Below, in pieces: positions 17,683 through 25,995 of a DNA stretch of 64,000 nucleotides (the stretch's first letter is position 1; every line of letters starts with the position of its first letter). The notes beneath the pieces were generated by a model that searched no databases, was not told the DNA's origin, and saw nothing but the letters and a program-made list of their open reading frames with translations. The position numbers were made by a program, and so were the translations under genes. Source of the stretch: Streptomyces cellostaticus (lineage in GTDB: Bacteria; Actinomycetota; Actinomycetes; Streptomycetales; Streptomycetaceae); contig NZ_JALLIN010000010.1 of the NCBI RefSeq assembly GCF_023630175.1, positions 62,001 to 126,000 of the forward strand, read 5' to 3'.

Positions 17683-17722
17683 AAGACCCCGGCCTCAGCG
17701 TTTCCGCTGGTGACGGGGTCTT
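17683..17722 (-). terminator. Terminator of tRNA-Arg
   Basis: The outer stem AAGACCCCG/CGGGGTCTT encloses a second small stem (CAGCG/CGCTG). It lies 18 bases beyond the 3' end of the minus-strand tRNA. The same hairpin is duplicated at 3529-3568 in the left att remnant, so the duplicated block covers the tRNA 3' part and its terminator. Confidence 0.7.
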
Positions 17723-17740
17723 GGACACACTTACACAGTG

Positions 17741-17812
17741 TGCCCCCGGCAGGATTCGAACCTGCGCACACGGCTCCGGAGGCCGTTGCTCTATCCCCTG
17801 AGCTACGGGGGC
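17741..17812 (-). tRNA. tRNA-Arg, anticodon CCG
   Basis: The minus strand folds as a 72-nt cloverleaf. The acceptor stem is GCCCCCG/CGGGGGC, the D arm is GCTC...GAGC, the anticodon arm is ACGGC-CTCCGGA-GCCGT with anticodon CCG, and the T arm is GCAGG-TTCGAAT-CCTGC; the discriminator base is A. CCA is not encoded. The 3' part, from the anticodon loop on, is the attachment site used by the element to its left, as shown by the degenerate copy at 3586-3628. The gene remains complete, as expected when the element restores the 3' end. Confidence 0.95.
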
Positions 17813-18102
17813 GTGTCGGGCGCTGAGCTGTTCGCTTGCGGCGACGGATAGAACCCTAGCAGGTCTTCCGGGGTGATCAGGAACGGGTTTCCCGGCGTGC
17901 GTCGGGGCGGGTTGAGCCGACGCCGTCAGGAACTGGCCGACGCTGCCGCTGGGGCGGGACTTGGCCGGCGCTTCCCGCTCGGGCCTGCGTCGGACGGCCG
18001 TGTCACCCCGACGGGAGCCGGAGCCGCCCGGCGTGGCCGTTCGGTGGGAGTCGGACGCCGCTGTCGCTCCAACCGGAGCAGGAGAAGGCCGGCACCGTCC
18101 GG

Positions 18103-18349
18103 CTCGAGCCGGAGCCTGCCGGTGCCGCCACTCGAGCCGGAGCCTGCCGGTGCCGCCCCCCGACCCCAGCCTGCCGGCGCCGCCGCTCGGGCCGGAGCCG
18201 CCCGGCGCGGCCGCTCGGACGAGAGTTGGCCGGTCCCGCCGCTCAACCCCAACCCGCCGGTGCCGTCAGTCGCCCCGAGCCGGACGGTCCCGCCGCTCAA
18301 CCCCAGCCCGCCGGTGCCGTCAGTCGCCCCGAGCCGGACGGCCCCGCCG
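18103..18349. repeat. Degenerate 26-28-bp tandem repeat array in a 680-bp gap
   Basis: About nine units follow each other. Two near-identical 28-mers (18103-18130 and 18131-18158, beginning CTCGAGCCGGAGCCTGCCGG) are followed by diverging units, and then by a 54-bp double unit that occurs twice (18242-18295 and 18296-18349) with two differences. Open frames across it give only Pro/Ala/Arg-rich low-complexity products, and the units are not multiples of three throughout, so I do not think it is coding. The rest of the gap between tRNA-Arg and the response regulator (17813-18495) shows no gene; more GC-rich degenerate sequence continues to about 18440. Confidence 0.75.
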
Positions 18350-18495
18350 CTCCGGTGCCAACCGCCCGGGCCCCGCCGCTTCGCCTCCCTCCGGGCCCCG
18401 CCGCTTCGCCCCCCTCCGGGCGGCGGCGTCGCCCGGACGGGGCGGAAGTGGGGAAAAGCCGGACGCGGTGGCCGGTGTCGACCTACTCTCGAGTT

Positions 18496-19005
18496 GTGCC
18501 AGGCGCTTCGGGTCGGGTGCTTGTTGTGGACGACAACAAGGTCATCCGGCAGCTGATCAGGGTCAACCTCGAGCTGGAGGGGCTTGAGGTCGTGACCGCT
18601 GCTGATGGTGCCGAGTGTCTGGATGTCGTGCACCGGGTTCAGCCCGATGTCGTCACGCTCGATGTCGTCATGCCCCGGCTGGACGGACTCCGGACCGCCG
18701 CGCGGCTGCGTGCCGATCCCCGCACCCGGGATCTTCCGCTCGCCATCGTCAGCGCGTGCACCCAGCACGAGGTGGAGAACGGGCTCGACGTCGGTGTCGA
18801 CGCCTTCCTCGCCAAGCCCTTCGAACCCGCGGAACTCGTCGGGCTCGTCAAGCGGCTCCTCGAGCTCAAGCCCGGCCGTGGCCGGCCCGGGGAGGGCGAC
18901 GGGGACGAAGAAGGGGACGGCGACGAGGGGAGCGGCGGAGCGCCCGGGGGCGGTGACGGGGTCACCGGTGGGGCGCCTCCCACCCCCTCCCGTCTCGCAC
19001 CGTAA
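18496..19005 (+). CDS. Single-domain response regulator
   Basis: The protein has 169 residues. A complete receiver domain fills residues 8-125: VLVVDDNKVIRQL with the acidic pair, the phospho-acceptor Asp in VVTLDVVMPRLDG (about residue 57), the conserved Ser in AIVSA and the conserved Lys in FLAKPFEP. No output domain follows. The last 40 residues are a Gly/Asp/Glu-rich acidic tail. It would receive phosphate from a histidine kinase not coded nearby and pass a signal by protein contact. I chose GTG 18496, just before PGASGRVLVVDD. There is no clear ribosome site, so the mRNA may be leaderless. The repeat array lies directly upstream. It precedes nrtL in the same direction by 44 bases, an order I recall from other Streptomyces genomes. 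Confidence 0.85.
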   Translation: MPGASGRVLVVDDNKVIRQLIRVNLELEGLEVVTAADGAECLDVVHRVQPDVVTLDVVMPRLDGLRTAARLRADPRTRDLPLAIVSACTQHEVENGLDVGVDAFLAKPFEPAELVGLVKRLLELKPGRGRPGEGDGDEEGDGDEGSGGAPGGGDGVTGGAPPTPSRLAP

Positions 19006-19049
19006 AACCGCTTCGCGTACCCACCCCCCACCTCCCCTACGCTTGTCCC

Positions 19050-20024
19050 GTGACCCCCGTCGAGCTCTCCCGCACCGTGTTGCACTCGGTGCGTGCTGCC
19101 GTGGCCGACGGGGAGCTGTGCGTGGACCTGCTGCCCGAGCGGGCCGGCGTGACCGAGCCGGGGCCCGGGGGGTGCGGGGACTACGCCACGAACGTCGCCC
19201 TCCGGCTCGCCCGGGCGGCCGGGCAGGCCCCTCTGGAGGTCGCCGAGATCCTCCGCAAGAGGCTGCTCGGGGTCGACGGCGTCGAGGACGTCGTCGTCAC
19301 CGGCCCGGGATTCCTCAACATCACACTCGCCGACAGCGGCGAGACGGCCGTCGGTCTCGTCGCCGAGATCCGCCGGCTGGGCCCCGCCTACGGCCACGGT
19401 GACGCGCTCGCCGGGCAGGTCCTGCTGTTGCGCGTGCCGTACGAGGTGCGGGCCGAGGTCGTCGCCGACGCGGTCGTACGGATGGTCGCGACCCAGGGCG
19501 GGCGGGCCGAGGTCGACCACGGGGAGCCGGTGAACCTGCGGCCCGTGCCCGCTCCGGAGGACCCGGCCCCGCTCGGGGCCGACGCCGCCCAGTGGGCGCT
19601 GCTGCATCCCGCGCCGCACGACCGCCCCCGGATCACCGCCGACCACCTGGCGCAGCGGGAGGCCAATCCGCTGTTCCGGGTGCGGTACGCGCACGCCCGC
19701 ACGCGGGCCCTGACCCGTAACGCCGCCCGTCTCGGGTTCGGCGCCGAGCCCGGACCCGTGGCGGCCAGCGAGGTCGTGGCCGCCCTCGCCGACCACCCCC
19801 GCATCCTCACCGCGGCCGCCGTCCGCCGCGCCCCGGACCGGCTCGCCCGGCATCTCGTCACCGTCGCCGACGCCGTGCTGCCCTTCCTGCCCACCGTGCT
19901 GCCGCGCGGCGAGGAGAAACCCTCGGCCGCCCACCGTGCCCGGCTCGCCCTCGCCGAAGCCGCCGGGACGGTGCTGGCCGGTGGCCTCTCCCTGCTCGGC
20001 ATCGACGCACCCGAACACCTCTGA
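19050..20024 (+). CDS. nrtL: ArgS-like anticodon-binding protein lacking the catalytic domain
   Basis: This 324-residue protein is an arginyl-tRNA synthetase with its catalytic core removed. Residues 1-90 match the ArgRS amino-terminal additional domain (GDYATNVALRLARAAG ... VVVTGPGFLNITL). From about residue 185 the sequence matches the region after the catalytic core (GADAAQWALLHPAP, then ANPLFRVRYAHAR against the ArgRS pattern NPVYYVQYAHAR) and then the helical DALR anticodon-binding domain. The Rossmann fold with its HIGH and KMSKS motifs is absent, and full ArgRS is about 550-600 residues, so it cannot charge tRNA. I recall the family name 'ArgS-related anticodon-binding protein NrtL' for this gene next to lysA in Streptomyces. 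Its role is unknown; tRNA binding is inferred. It starts at GTG 19050. Confidence 0.85.
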   Translation: MTPVELSRTVLHSVRAAVADGELCVDLLPERAGVTEPGPGGCGDYATNVALRLARAAGQAPLEVAEILRKRLLGVDGVEDVVVTGPGFLNITLADSGETAVGLVAEIRRLGPAYGHGDALAGQVLLLRVPYEVRAEVVADAVVRMVATQGGRAEVDHGEPVNLRPVPAPEDPAPLGADAAQWALLHPAPHDRPRITADHLAQREANPLFRVRYAHARTRALTRNAARLGFGAEPGPVAASEVVAALADHPRILTAAAVRRAPDRLARHLVTVADAVLPFLPTVLPRGEEKPSAAHRARLALAEAAGTVLAGGLSLLGIDAPEHL

Positions 20025-20074
20025 GGCGACCCCAGGGCGCCCCGGAGAGAGACAGAGAGTCTGAGAGTCACGTC

Positions 20075-21466
20075 ATGAGCCGTTCCGCCCACCCCGCCGG
20101 GCCCCGTCACGCCGATGTCCTCACCGAGGGGCACTACTCCGCCCCGCCCGCCGACCTCAACGCCCTCGACCCCAAGGTGTGGGCGCAGACGGTCGGCCGC
20201 GACGAGGACGGTGTCCTCACCGTCGGCGGGATTCCCGCGACCCGGCTCGCCGAGGAGTTCGGCACCCCCGCCTACATCCTCGACGAGGCCGACTTCCGGG
20301 CCCGGGCGCGCGCCTGGCGCACCGCGTTCGGCGCCGACGCCGACGTGTTCTACGCCGGAAAGGCGTTCCTGTCCCGGGCCGTCGTGCGGTGGCTGCACGA
20401 GGAGGGGCTCAATCTCGACGTGTGTTCCGGTGGGGAGCTGACCACCGCGCTGTCCGCCGGGATGCCCGCCGAGCGCATCGCCTTCCACGGCAACAACAAG
20501 TCCGTGGCGGAGATCGAGCGTGCGGTCGAGGCCGGCGTCGGGCGGATCGTCATCGACTCCTTCCAGGAGATCGTGCGGGTCGCGCACGTCGCGCGGTCGC
20601 TGGGCAGGCGGCAGCGGGTGCAGATCCGGATCACCGTCGGGGTCGAGGCCCACACCCACGAGTTCATCGCCACCGCCCACGAGGACCAGAAGTTCGGCAT
20701 CCCGCTCGCCGGCGGTCAGGCCGCCGAGGCGGTGCGGCGCGCGCTCCAGCTCGACGGGCTCGAGGTGATCGGGATCCACAGCCACATCGGCTCGCAGATC
20801 TTCGACATGTCCGGCTTCGAGGTCGCCGCCCACCGGGTGGTCGGGCTGCTGAAGGACATCCGGGACGAACACGGGGTCGAGCTGCCCGAGATCGACCTCG
20901 GCGGCGGCCTCGGCATCGCGTACACCAGCGCCGACGACCCGCGCGAGCCGCACGAGATCGCCAAGGCGCTCACCGAGATCGTCGGCCGGGAGTGCGAGGC
21001 CGCCCGGCTGCGCACACCCCGCATCTCGGTCGAGCCCGGCCGTGCCATCGTCGGGCCCACGGCGTTCACGCTGTACGAGGTCGGCACCGTCAAGCCGCTC
21101 GAGGGGCTGCGGACGTACGTCTCCGTGGACGGCGGCATGTCCGACAACATCCGCACCGCGCTGTACGACGCGGAGTACAGCGTCGCCCTCGTCTCGCGCG
21201 CCAGCGACGCCGAGCCGGTGCTCTGCCGCGTCGTCGGGAAGCACTGCGAGAGCGGGGACATCGTGGTCAAGGACGCGTTCCTGCCCGCCGACCTGGCGCC
21301 GGGCGACCTGCTCGCCGTACCCGCCACCGGTGCCTACTGCCGGTCCATGGCCAGCAACTACAACCACGTGCTGCGCCCGCCGGTCGTCGCGGTGCGGGAC
21401 GGCGAGGCGCGGGTGATCATGCGACGGGAGACGGAGGAGGACCTGCTGCGTCTCGACGTCGGCTGA
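20075..21466 (+). CDS. lysA: Diaminopimelate decarboxylase
   Basis: This 463-residue PLP enzyme makes L-lysine from meso-diaminopimelate, the last step of the pathway. It is a fold-III decarboxylase. The PLP Lys is in VFYAGKAFL (Lys96), a Gly-rich phosphate-binding stretch is DLGGGLGIAY, EPGRAIVGPT binds the cofactor phosphate, and the active-site Cys is in GKHCESGD. The length is normal. ATG 20075 follows a purine-rich stretch (GAGAGAGACAGAGAG). It lies 50 bases after nrtL and 536 bases before hom, all on one strand, in an aspartate-family amino-acid cluster. Confidence 0.95.
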   Translation: MSRSAHPAGPRHADVLTEGHYSAPPADLNALDPKVWAQTVGRDEDGVLTVGGIPATRLAEEFGTPAYILDEADFRARARAWRTAFGADADVFYAGKAFLSRAVVRWLHEEGLNLDVCSGGELTTALSAGMPAERIAFHGNNKSVAEIERAVEAGVGRIVIDSFQEIVRVAHVARSLGRRQRVQIRITVGVEAHTHEFIATAHEDQKFGIPLAGGQAAEAVRRALQLDGLEVIGIHSHIGSQIFDMSGFEVAAHRVVGLLKDIRDEHGVELPEIDLGGGLGIAYTSADDPREPHEIAKALTEIVGRECEAARLRTPRISVEPGRAIVGPTAFTLYEVGTVKPLEGLRTYVSVDGGMSDNIRTALYDAEYSVALVSRASDAEPVLCRVVGKHCESGDIVVKDAFLPADLAPGDLLAVPATGAYCRSMASNYNHVLRPPVVAVRDGEARVIMRRETEEDLLRLDVG

Positions 21467-21671
21467 CGCAGGCCGCGGCATCGGCCCGCGGCGGCGTCCG
21501 TCGTGCGACGGAGGGCGATGTCGGCTGACGCGGGCTCCTGTCGTCCCACCGCTCTTCCCGACGCGCGTCCCACCGGGGCCGGTGTCGGCCGCCGCCGGCT
21601 CCCATCGTCCGGCTGGGGCCGGCGTCGGCTCAGGGTGGCCGCCGTTGTCCGACGGGCCCCGGCATCGTCAG

Positions 21672-21752
21672 ACCGGTACCGGCGTCGTCAGAAGTTGCCG
21701 GCATCGTCCGAACCGGTACCGGCGTCGTCAGAAGTTGCACGTCATCGTCCGA
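21672..21752. repeat. 40-bp direct repeat in the lysA-hom gap
   Basis: Copies of a 27-base segment beginning ACCGGTACCGGCGTCGTCAG lie at 21672-21698 and 21712-21738, each followed by a related (C/A)(G/C)-TCATCGTCCGA stretch, so the period is 40. Shorter versions (GTCGGCTGACGC, ATCGTCCG) are scattered from 21460 to 21780. The whole gap 21467-22002 is 536 bases; I see no gene in it. A hom promoter must lie in its right part, but I cannot point to clear -35/-10 boxes. Confidence 0.65.
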
Positions 21753-22002
21753 CGGGCGCCGGTATCGGCCGATGGCGGTCGGGAGGGCGGGGTGACGGAG
21801 CGGTCGGGAGGGGAGGGCGGGAGTTCCGGAACCCTCGGTTCCGCGGGCGGTCGTGCGCCGCGGGAGAGGGGCCGGAAGATCTTCGGTGGCCCCATCCCGG
21901 GAGAATGAAATAGATGTCTCACGATCCGGACGAAGGGTAGAAACTCCCGTCCGGTGAGTGAGACTGGTCGAACCGTAGACGGTAAGAGGGAAACGAGGTC
22001 GG

Positions 22003-23295
22003 ATGATGCGTACGCGTCCGCTGAAGGTGGCGCTGCTGGGCTGTGGAGTGGTCGGCTCAGAGGTGGCGCGCATCATGACGACGCACGCCGACGACCTCGC
22101 CGCCCGGATCGGCGCGCCGGTGGAACTGGCCGGGGTCGCCGTGCGCCGGCCCGGCAAGGTGCGCGAGGGCATCGACCCGGACCTGGTCACCACCGACGCC
22201 ACCGCCCTCGTCAAACGCGGCGACCTCGACGTCGTCGTCGAGGTCATCGGCGGCATCGAGCCCGCGCGGAGCCTCATCACCACCGCCTTCGAGCACGGCG
22301 CGTCCGTGGTCAGCGCCAACAAGGCGCTGCTCGCCCAGGACGGGGCCGCCCTGCACGCCGCCGCCGAGGAGCACGGCCGGGACCTGTACTACGAGGCCGC
22401 CGTCGCCGGTGCCATCCCGCTGATCCGGCCGCTGCGCGAGTCCCTCGCCGGTGACAAGGTCAACCGGGTGCTCGGCATCGTCAACGGCACGACCAACTTC
22501 ATCCTGGACAAGATGGACTCCACCGGCGCCGGGTACCAGGAGGCGCTGGACGAGGCCACCGCGCTCGGGTACGCGGAGGCCGACCCGACCGCCGACGTCG
22601 AGGGCTTCGACGCCGCGGCCAAGGCCGCCATCCTGGCCGGTATCGCCTTCCACACCCGCGTGCGGCTCGACGACGTCTACCGCGAGGGCATGAGCGAGGT
22701 CACCGCCGCCGACTTCCGCTCGGCCGCGGAGATGGGCTGCACGATCAAGCTGCTCGCCATCTGCGAGCGGGCCGCCGACGGCGCCTCGGTGACCGCGCGG
22801 GTGCATCCCGCGATGATCCCGCTCAGTCACCCGCTCGCCTCCGTGCGTGGCGCCTACAACGCCGTCTTCGTGGAGTCCGACGCCTCCGGGCAGCTCATGT
22901 TCTACGGTCCCGGCGCCGGCGGTTCCCCGACCGCCTCCGCCGTGCTCGGCGACCTGGTCGCCGTCTGCCGCAACCGGCTCAACGGCGCGACGGGGCCCGG
23001 CGAGTCGGCGTACGCGGCCCTGCCGGTCTCGCCCATGGGCGAGGTCGTCACGCGCTACCACATCAGCCTCGACGTCGCGGACAAGCCGGGTGTCCTGGCC
23101 CAGGTCGCGACCGTGTTCGCCGAGCACGGGGTGTCGATCGATACGGTTCGCCAGCAGGGCAAGGACGGCGAGGCCTCCCTCGTCGTCGTCACCCACCGCG
23201 CGTCCGACGCCTCCCTGACCGGGACCGTCGAGGCGCTGCGCAAGCTCGACACCGTGCGGGGTGTCGCCAGCATCATGCGGGTTGAAGGAGAGTAA
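22003..23295 (+). CDS. hom: Homoserine dehydrogenase
   Basis: This 430-residue enzyme reduces aspartate semialdehyde to homoserine, the branch towards threonine and methionine. The NAD(P)-binding motif is VALLGCGVVGSEVARIM (residues 8-24). The catalytic part includes VSANKALLAQ, NGTTNFILDKM and GYAEADPTADVEGFDAAAK. Residues about 350-430 form an ACT domain (HISLDVADKPGVLAQVA), the usual site of threonine feedback. Two adjacent ATG codons (22003, 22006) follow GAGG. The stop is 6 bases from thrC, so the two are cotranscribed. The 536-base repeat-containing gap lies upstream. Confidence 0.96.
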   Translation: MMRTRPLKVALLGCGVVGSEVARIMTTHADDLAARIGAPVELAGVAVRRPGKVREGIDPDLVTTDATALVKRGDLDVVVEVIGGIEPARSLITTAFEHGASVVSANKALLAQDGAALHAAAEEHGRDLYYEAAVAGAIPLIRPLRESLAGDKVNRVLGIVNGTTNFILDKMDSTGAGYQEALDEATALGYAEADPTADVEGFDAAAKAAILAGIAFHTRVRLDDVYREGMSEVTAADFRSAAEMGCTIKLLAICERAADGASVTARVHPAMIPLSHPLASVRGAYNAVFVESDASGQLMFYGPGAGGSPTASAVLGDLVAVCRNRLNGATGPGESAYAALPVSPMGEVVTRYHISLDVADKPGVLAQVATVFAEHGVSIDTVRQQGKDGEASLVVVTHRASDASLTGTVEALRKLDTVRGVASIMRVEGE

Positions 23296-23301
23296 CCAGC
23301 A

Positions 23302-24360
23302 ATGACCCACCAGTGGCGCGGAATCATCGAGGAGTACCGGGACAGGCTGCCGGTATCCGACACCACGCCGGTCGTGACGCTCCGCGAGGGCGGCACGCCC
23401 CTCGTGCCCGCGCAGGTGCTGTCCGAGCGCACGGGCTGTGAGGTCCACCTGAAGGTGGAGGGCGCCAACCCCACCGGCTCCTTCAAGGACCGCGGCATGA
23501 CCATGGCCATCTCCAAGGCCAAGGAGGAGGGGGCGAAGGCGGTCATCTGCGCCTCCACGGGCAACACCTCCGCCTCGGCCGCCGCCTACGGAGTGCGGGC
23601 CGGGATGGTCTCGGCCGTGCTCGTGCCGCAGGGCAAGATCGCCCTCGGCAAGATGGGCCAGGCCCTGGTGCACGGGGCCAAGATCCTCCAGGTCGACGGA
23701 AACTTCGACGACTGCCTCACGCTCGCCCGCGCCCTCAGTGAGAACTACCCGGTGGCGCTGGTCAATTCGGTCAACCCGGTGCGTATCGAGGGGCAGAAGA
23801 CGGCGGCCTTCGAGATCGTGGACATGCTCGGCGACGCCCCCGACATCCATGTCCTCCCGGTCGGCAACGCGGGCAACATCACCGCGTACTGGAAGGGCTA
23901 CAAGGAGTACGCCGCCGACGGCGTCTGCGCCCGGACCCCGCGCATGTGGGGCTTCCAGGCCTCCGGCAGCGCGCCGATCGTGCGCGGTGAGGTGGTCAAG
24001 GACCCGTCGACCATCGCCACCGCGATCCGTATCGGCAACCCGGCCTCCTGGGACCGCGCCCTCGCCGCCCGCGACGAGTCCGGCGGTGCCATCGACGAGG
24101 TGACGGACCGTGAAATCCTGCGCGCCTACCGCCTGTTGGCCGCTCAGGAGGGCGTCTTCGTGGAGCCCGCCTCCGCGGCCTCGGTGGCCGGCCTGCTCAA
24201 GGCCGCCGAGCAGGGCAGGGTGGACCGGGGGCAGCGCATCGTGTGCACGGTCACCGGCAACGGTCTGAAGGACCCGGACTGGGCCGTCGCCGGCGCGCCG
24301 CAGCCGGTCACCGTCCCGGTCGACGCGGCCACCGCCGCGGAGCGCCTCGGCCTGGCCTGA
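23302..24360 (+). CDS. thrC: Threonine synthase
   Basis: This 352-residue PLP enzyme (fold II) turns O-phosphohomoserine into threonine. The PLP Lys is in [10 protein letters not shown] (Lys62). [15 protein letters not shown] and [15 protein letters not shown] form the substrate and phosphate loops, and [11 protein letters not shown] closes the cofactor site. The short single-domain form without the plant/yeast extension is normal for actinobacteria. It begins at ATG 23302, 6 bases after hom, behind GAAGGAGAG. The 295-base gap to thrB suggests that thrB may have its own promoter. Confidence 0.96.
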   Translation: MTHQWRGIIEEYRDRLPVSDTTPVVTLREGGTPLVPAQVLSERTGCEVHLKVEGANPTGSFKDRGMTMAISKAKEEGAKAVICASTGNTSASAAAYGVRAGMVSAVLVPQGKIALGKMGQALVHGAKILQVDGNFDDCLTLARALSENYPVALVNSVNPVRIEGQKTAAFEIVDMLGDAPDIHVLPVGNAGNITAYWKGYKEYAADGVCARTPRMWGFQASGSAPIVRGEVVKDPSTIATAIRIGNPASWDRALAARDESGGAIDEVTDREILRAYRLLAAQEGVFVEPASAASVAGLLKAAEQGRVDRGQRIVCTVTGNGLKDPDWAVAGAPQPVTVPVDAATAAERLGLA

Positions 24361-24655
24361 GCGGCCGCGGGCCCGCGGAACCCGCCCCGCGGGGCGGTCC
24401 GTGGCAGGGTGCACGGGAGGTCCACGACACGCATCATGCGCCTCCCGTGCGCCCTATGTCGCCGCGGAACCTTCCTTCGATAGGCTGTACCGAACCCGCC
24501 TACCGCATATGCCCAGCGTGTGGGCGCGGGCCGCGCCGTCTCCGCGACCCGACGGGTCCTCGTACGTCATCGAATGTCCGTCGAAGTGATCGAGCGGCAT
24601 TCGACCCTTCGGATGTCCTTCGACACTCACGCAGCTCAAGGAGAGTCTTCGAGCG

Positions 24656-25573
24656 ATGGCCGGTCCAGCTTTCCGCGCCGCCGCCGTCCGGGTGCGCGTC
24701 CCTGCCACCAGCGCCAATCTCGGCCCGGGCTTCGACGCCCTGGGCCTCGCGCTGGGGTTGTACGACGACGTCGTCGTCCGGGTGGCCGACTCCGGTCTGC
24801 ACATCGACATCGCGGGTGAGGGCGGCGAGACCCTGCCCCGAGACGAGAGTCATCTGCTCGTCCGCTCCCTGCGCACCGCCTTCGACCTGCTCGGCGGACA
24901 GCCGCGCGGCCTGGAGATCGTCTGCGCCAACCGCATCCCGCACGGCCGTGGCCTCGGTTCCTCCTCCGCCGCCATCTGCGCCGGCATCGTCGCCGCCCGC
25001 GCGGTGACCATAGGCGGCGAGGCCCGGCTCGACGAGGCGGCGCTGCTCGCCCTGGCCACGGAGATCGAGGGGCATCCCGACAACGTGGCCGCCTGCCTGC
25101 TCGGCGGATTCACCCTGTCCTGGATGGAGGCCGGCGCCGCCCGGGCCATCAGGACGGAGCCCGACGATTCCATCGTTCCGGTGGTTTTCGTGCCCGGGAA
25201 ACCGGTGCTCACCGAAACCGCGCGCGGCCTGCTGCCGCGCACCGTGCCGCACGTGGACGCGGCTGTCAACGCGGGCCGTGCCGCCCTGCTCGTCGAGGCC
25301 CTCACCCGGCGCCCCGAGCTGCTGCTGCCCGCCACCGAGGACCGTCTGCACCAGGAGTACCGCGCCCCGGCCATGCCGGAGAGCGCCGCGCTGGTGGAGC
25401 GGTTGCGGGCCGACGGGATCCCGGCCGTCATCTCGGGCGCCGGACCCACCGTCATGGCGCTGGCCGACGCCGACAGCGCCGACAAGGTGTCCCACCTCGC
25501 GGGCGAGGGCTGGGCCGCCAACCGGCTGGACCTCGATCTCCAGGGAGCGAGCGTGCTGCCGCTTGCGACCTGA
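24656..25573 (+). CDS. thrB: Homoserine kinase
   Basis: This 305-residue GHMP kinase phosphorylates homoserine with ATP to supply threonine synthase. The family motifs are VRVPATSANLGPGFDALGLAL at the amino terminus (residues about 11-31), the Gly/Ser-rich ATP loop PHGRGLGSSSAAICAGI (about 97-113) and the C-terminal ISGAGPTVMAL. ATG 24656 follows AAGGAGAG. It is third in the hom-thrC-thrB order. The 295-base gap before it has no recognisable gene; a sequence CGATAGGCTGT at about 24478 could be part of a promoter but is weak evidence. Confidence 0.95.
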   Translation: MAGPAFRAAAVRVRVPATSANLGPGFDALGLALGLYDDVVVRVADSGLHIDIAGEGGETLPRDESHLLVRSLRTAFDLLGGQPRGLEIVCANRIPHGRGLGSSSAAICAGIVAARAVTIGGEARLDEAALLALATEIEGHPDNVAACLLGGFTLSWMEAGAARAIRTEPDDSIVPVVFVPGKPVLTETARGLLPRTVPHVDAAVNAGRAALLVEALTRRPELLLPATEDRLHQEYRAPAMPESAALVERLRADGIPAVISGAGPTVMALADADSADKVSHLAGEGWAANRLDLDLQGASVLPLAT

Positions 25574-25995
25574 GACACGGTTGCCGGATTTGGAGAGGGG
25601 GAATGATTGTTGGATCCGGTAGTGTTAACCTCAAGTCTGCACCCGACCCCACCATGGCGAGGTGCTTCGTGTCCCCGTCCGGGACAGACATCCTTCCGGG
25701 AGCCTCCCACACCACTCCGTGTTCCGTGCGCCGTACCTGGGCAGTACGACGTATGCGGACATTGAGCGGGACTTCGGTGGGGGTACCCCCTCTGGGGGAG
25801 CTCCGGAACCGGTGCTACCACGCCACGTGACACTGGGTGCCACGGCTCGCGGAAGCGCCATCACCAGAAATTCTCTTCCGCCGCTTTGGCGGACCACCGC
25901 CCCGGCACGGTCCATCGAAGACAGGACCGTAGCCGGACAGCACAACCGGTCGCCGAGCCAGACAGGCCGACGTCCGCTCCAGGGAAGGACCCTTC
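25574..25995 (+). other. Long untranslated region before rho (422 bp)
   Basis: There is no gene in this gap. It has AT-richer patches (TGATTGTTGGATCCGG at 25605, GTGTTAACCTCAAG at 25622) that could hold a promoter, several short inverted repeats (GGGGGTACCCCCTCTGGGGGAG at 25779, CCGCCGCTTTGGCGG at 25877), and then an A/G-rich stretch with AAGGA before the GTG start of rho. Long rho leaders that allow Rho to limit its own synthesis are known in other bacteria; whether that applies here is a guess. Confidence 0.4.

Noticed and set aside
18103-18349. A CRISPR array
   Set aside because: The units follow each other without spacers, are degenerate, and no cas genes are near.
17873-18556. A 227-codon frame across the repeat array
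   Set aside because: The product is Pro/Ala/Arg low complexity, ends inside the response-regulator gene, and has no ribosome site.
21503-21913. Overlapping open frames in the lysA-hom gap as a protein gene
   Set aside because: Two plus frames are open at once with Arg/Pro/Gly-rich repeat products. This is what the GC-rich repeats would give by chance.
22057-24414. A minus-strand open frame of about 785 codons opposite hom and thrC
   Set aside because: It is a shadow of hom and thrC and has no independent start signal.
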